Positions 62,597 through 64,000 of a DNA stretch of 64,000 bases are shown here, in pieces. The notes beneath the pieces are model-generated. The model searched no databases. It saw only the letters and a program-made list of their open reading frames with translations, and was not told the origin of the DNA. How positions within the stretch are numbered: the first letter of the stretch is position 1; every line of letters starts with the position of its first letter. The translations under genes were made by a program, and so were the position numbers. The stretch is from Legionella lansingensis (lineage in GTDB: Bacteria; Pseudomonadota; Gammaproteobacteria; Legionellales; Legionellaceae), in contig NZ_LT906451.1 of NCBI RefSeq assembly GCF_900187355.1, positions 1,178,501-1,242,500 on the forward strand, in the 5' to 3' direction.

Positions 62597-62684
62597 CAGC
62601 TCCTCATGTTTGATTTGGTGCTCCCCCGATAGGGGGTGGTCTATTCCTAAGACTTTAAATATGTGTAGGTCGGGCCAAAGGCCC

Positions 62685-64000
62685 ATAGCCGTCAGGCTAA
62701 GAGTTTAAAAGCACTCTCCTTCGCAGAAGTCAAAGGTCAAAAGAGGTTTCTTTTTTGAATCTTTGATAGCAAAGAGGGAGAGATTTTCATAGAAATCATT
62801 CAAGAAATGCTTTAATCGATAAGGAGACATGAGGGCGATAATCAATCCAGTAGCCTTGGAACTTAGTTGGTGACAGGCTTTATAAAAAGAGAGTTGTTTG
62901 CCTTCTATGTTGCGCATGGGATTGCATAGCAAAAACAAAAGCATCATTGCAATAAACTTACCATAGGTTTCAATAATCACTCGAGCAAACTTTTTAGTTT
63001 TGATAGAGTCAATATGCATTAAGGATTTACTTAATTTAAAGAGGAGTTCTACCTGCCATCGTAAAGCATACGTTTGATGAATTGCTTTATTATTGATTTG
63101 AGTTTCAGAGGTATTGGTAATATAAATAGACCAACTTTGTAAAGCCAACGATTCCTGGTTTGGTGTGGAACCACGGCGACGATGATCTTTTATAAGTCTT
63201 CTCCGCCTTTGCTCGGCAATGACTGGTGGTAATCGTTGAGCGACCAAGCGGACAGGAATTTTATGCGTTGCTCCCATAAGGACCTGCTGAGAAAAGAATG
63301 GTGCAGCATTCTCCAAGGTAACGAGTAAATCAAAAGGTTTCTTATCTTGTGTTAGAAGTTTAGTTCCGGTGAGCAAGCGGCTTATGAAGAAAGCGTTTTC
63401 TTCCATAATTTTCTTAAACGTGTTCAGTTTAAAATAACCTAAATCCATTAAATAAAGAGCTCCTTTTTCAATAGTATTAAAATAATTATCAAAGCCCTGA
63501 TCGTTATCACAGCCCGAAGTTAGAGTAAGCTCTTTTATTTGTCCACCAAGATAATCAAACATCATTTGGATTTTCATAGCGGAACTGGATGCGGCTCCGC
63601 CACTGCCTTTAAAAAGCTCATTCAGCGCCTGATGTAAGGATATAGTACTGCTATCAATGATGTTAAGGCTACTAAATTGCTCCAATCCTTGGAGTTGAGG
63701 TAACTTTTTCATTTGAAAGTGCTTTAAACAGAATAATGAAAAGGCTTTAAGAAATCCGGCTGTTCGTTCGTTAAATCGCTCATGTAATGATTGTTTTTTG
63801 ATATAAACTTTTTGCGTTTTTACCAATCCACAGAAAAGTTCCAAATTAAAATGTTCTGAAAAACAGAGCGTTATCAATGATTTTATAAAAACACTAGGTG
63901 TCAATTTTGAACGGCGTTTCTGAAAACCTGTTTCCTTTCCTATCCGATCCGCTTCATAAGTAAAAAATTTAAAGATTTCTTGAGGAATATTTGATAGGGT
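62685..64000 (-). mobile_element. IS4-family insertion sequence, copy 2, truncated by window end
   Basis: The left boundary ATAGCCGTCAGGCTAAG (62685-62701) is the same terminal repeat as copy 1, here in the opposite orientation. The outer base pairs lie next to GGGCCAAAGGCCC (62672-62684), a palindrome like the target of copy 1. The other end is beyond the window (expected near 64127). The two copies are inverted, 43 kb apart. Confidence 0.93.
62705..64000 (-). CDS. IS4-family DDE transposase, partial at the 5' end
   Basis: Same amino-acid sequence as the transposase at 18368-19675 over the visible part; the window ends about 12 bases before its expected start codon (near 64012), so only four codons are missing. 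It keeps both Asp motifs and the YREK signature. It is presumably functional. Confidence 0.93.
   Translation of the reverse strand, partial: TLSNIPQEIFKFFTYEADRIGKETGFQKRRSKLTPSVFIKSLITLCFSEHFNLELFCGLVKTQKVYIKKQSLHERFNERTAGFLKAFSLFCLKHFQMKKLPQLQGLEQFSSLNIIDSSTISLHQALNELFKGSGGAASSSAMKIQMMFDYLGGQIKELTLTSGCDNDQGFDNYFNTIEKGALYLMDLGYFKLNTFKKIMEENAFFISRLLTGTKLLTQDKKPFDLLVTLENAAPFFSQQVLMGATHKIPVRLVAQRLPPVIAEQRRRRLIKDHRRRGSTPNQESLALQSWSIYITNTSETQINNKAIHQTYALRWQVELLFKLSKSLMHIDSIKTKKFARVIIETYGKFIAMMLLFLLCNPMRNIEGKQLSFYKACHQLSSKATGLIIALMSPYRLKHFLNDFYENLSLFAIKDSKKKPLLTFDFCEGECF

Noticed and set aside
62621..62640. CCCCCGATAGGGGG hairpin after htpG as a terminator
   Set aside because: Short 5-bp stem and no T run on either side.
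1..64000. CRISPR arrays, tRNA or rRNA genes, prophage
   Set aside because: No regularly spaced repeats, cloverleaf-like or rRNA sequence, integrase or phage structural genes were seen; the repeats present are dispersed palindromes and two IS copies.

Overview
The window looks like chromosomal DNA of a Legionella-type gammaproteobacterium. It has a moderate to low GC content and an lspFGHIJK-type type II secretion operon. It also carries a GH5 endoglucanase of the CelA kind, a CpxR/CpxA pair, an eight-repeat Sel1 protein matching LpnE, and an ankyrin-repeat protein preceded by a near-perfect PmrA box. The species is not identified; the assignment rests on gene content and protein motifs read by eye. 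No tRNA, rRNA or CRISPR array was seen.

Layout. 1-5.1 kb: partial FMN L-lactate dehydrogenase and a methyltransferase (minus), a secreted multi-module cellulase (plus), and an unknown SAM-fold-like protein (minus). 5.2-11.1 kb: a 1910-residue signalling protein (kinase-like, AAA ATPase, GAF, GGDEF, EAL) with a small translationally coupled upstream ORF. 11.1-13.7 kb: MaoC-phosphotransacetylase fusion plus acetate kinase. 13.7-18.1 kb: CpxA/CpxR, then CorC-YbeY-YbeZ. 18.2-19.7 kb: a complete IS4-family element with 12-bp target duplications. 19.9-24.7 kb: RNase AM, YciO, TrpS, ScpA, ScpB and RluB. 25.0-26.8 kb: PmrA box and ankyrin-repeat candidate Dot/Icm effector. 26.9-31.3 kb: saccharopine-dehydrogenase-like protein, DUF2269 protein, thymidine-phosphorylase-family enzyme, L,D-transpeptidase and a 59-residue DUF1328 membrane protein. 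31.5-35.0 kb: AccD-FolC-SPOR-CvpA operon. 35.3-36 kb: HExxH protein. 36-42.2 kb: Lnt, LeuS, LptE, HolA and NadD on the minus strand. 42.5 kb: effector-like unknown. 43.4-49.6 kb: an operon that can be read as lysine to aminoadipate, plus beta-oxidation enzymes. 49.8-54.7 kb: alcohol dehydrogenase, HDAC-fold hydrolase, LpnE-like protein, acylphosphatase, a periplasmic unknown and a frameshifted HIT gene. 54.7-59.0 kb: lspF-K. 59.1-62.6 kb: glnA and htpG. 62.7 kb to the end: a second, inverted copy of the same IS element.

Genes that may work together: the T2SS operon could export the cellulase. The LpnE-like protein, the ankyrin protein and perhaps two unknown proteins point to host interaction. 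CpxRA and PmrA (through its box) are plausible regulators. PTA-AckA links acetyl-CoA to acetate, and the 43-49.6 kb operon would feed lysine carbon to acetyl-CoA.

The most unusual structure is a dense population of palindromic repeats. One 129-bp element sits in frame inside the leader-encoding part of lspK and encodes 43 extra residues. Removing it restores a canonical pseudopilin leader, much like the Rickettsia palindromic elements found inside genes. Other elements are nested palindromes, and both IS copies abut GGGCC-n-GGCCC palindromes. Palindromes therefore seem to be favoured landing sites here.
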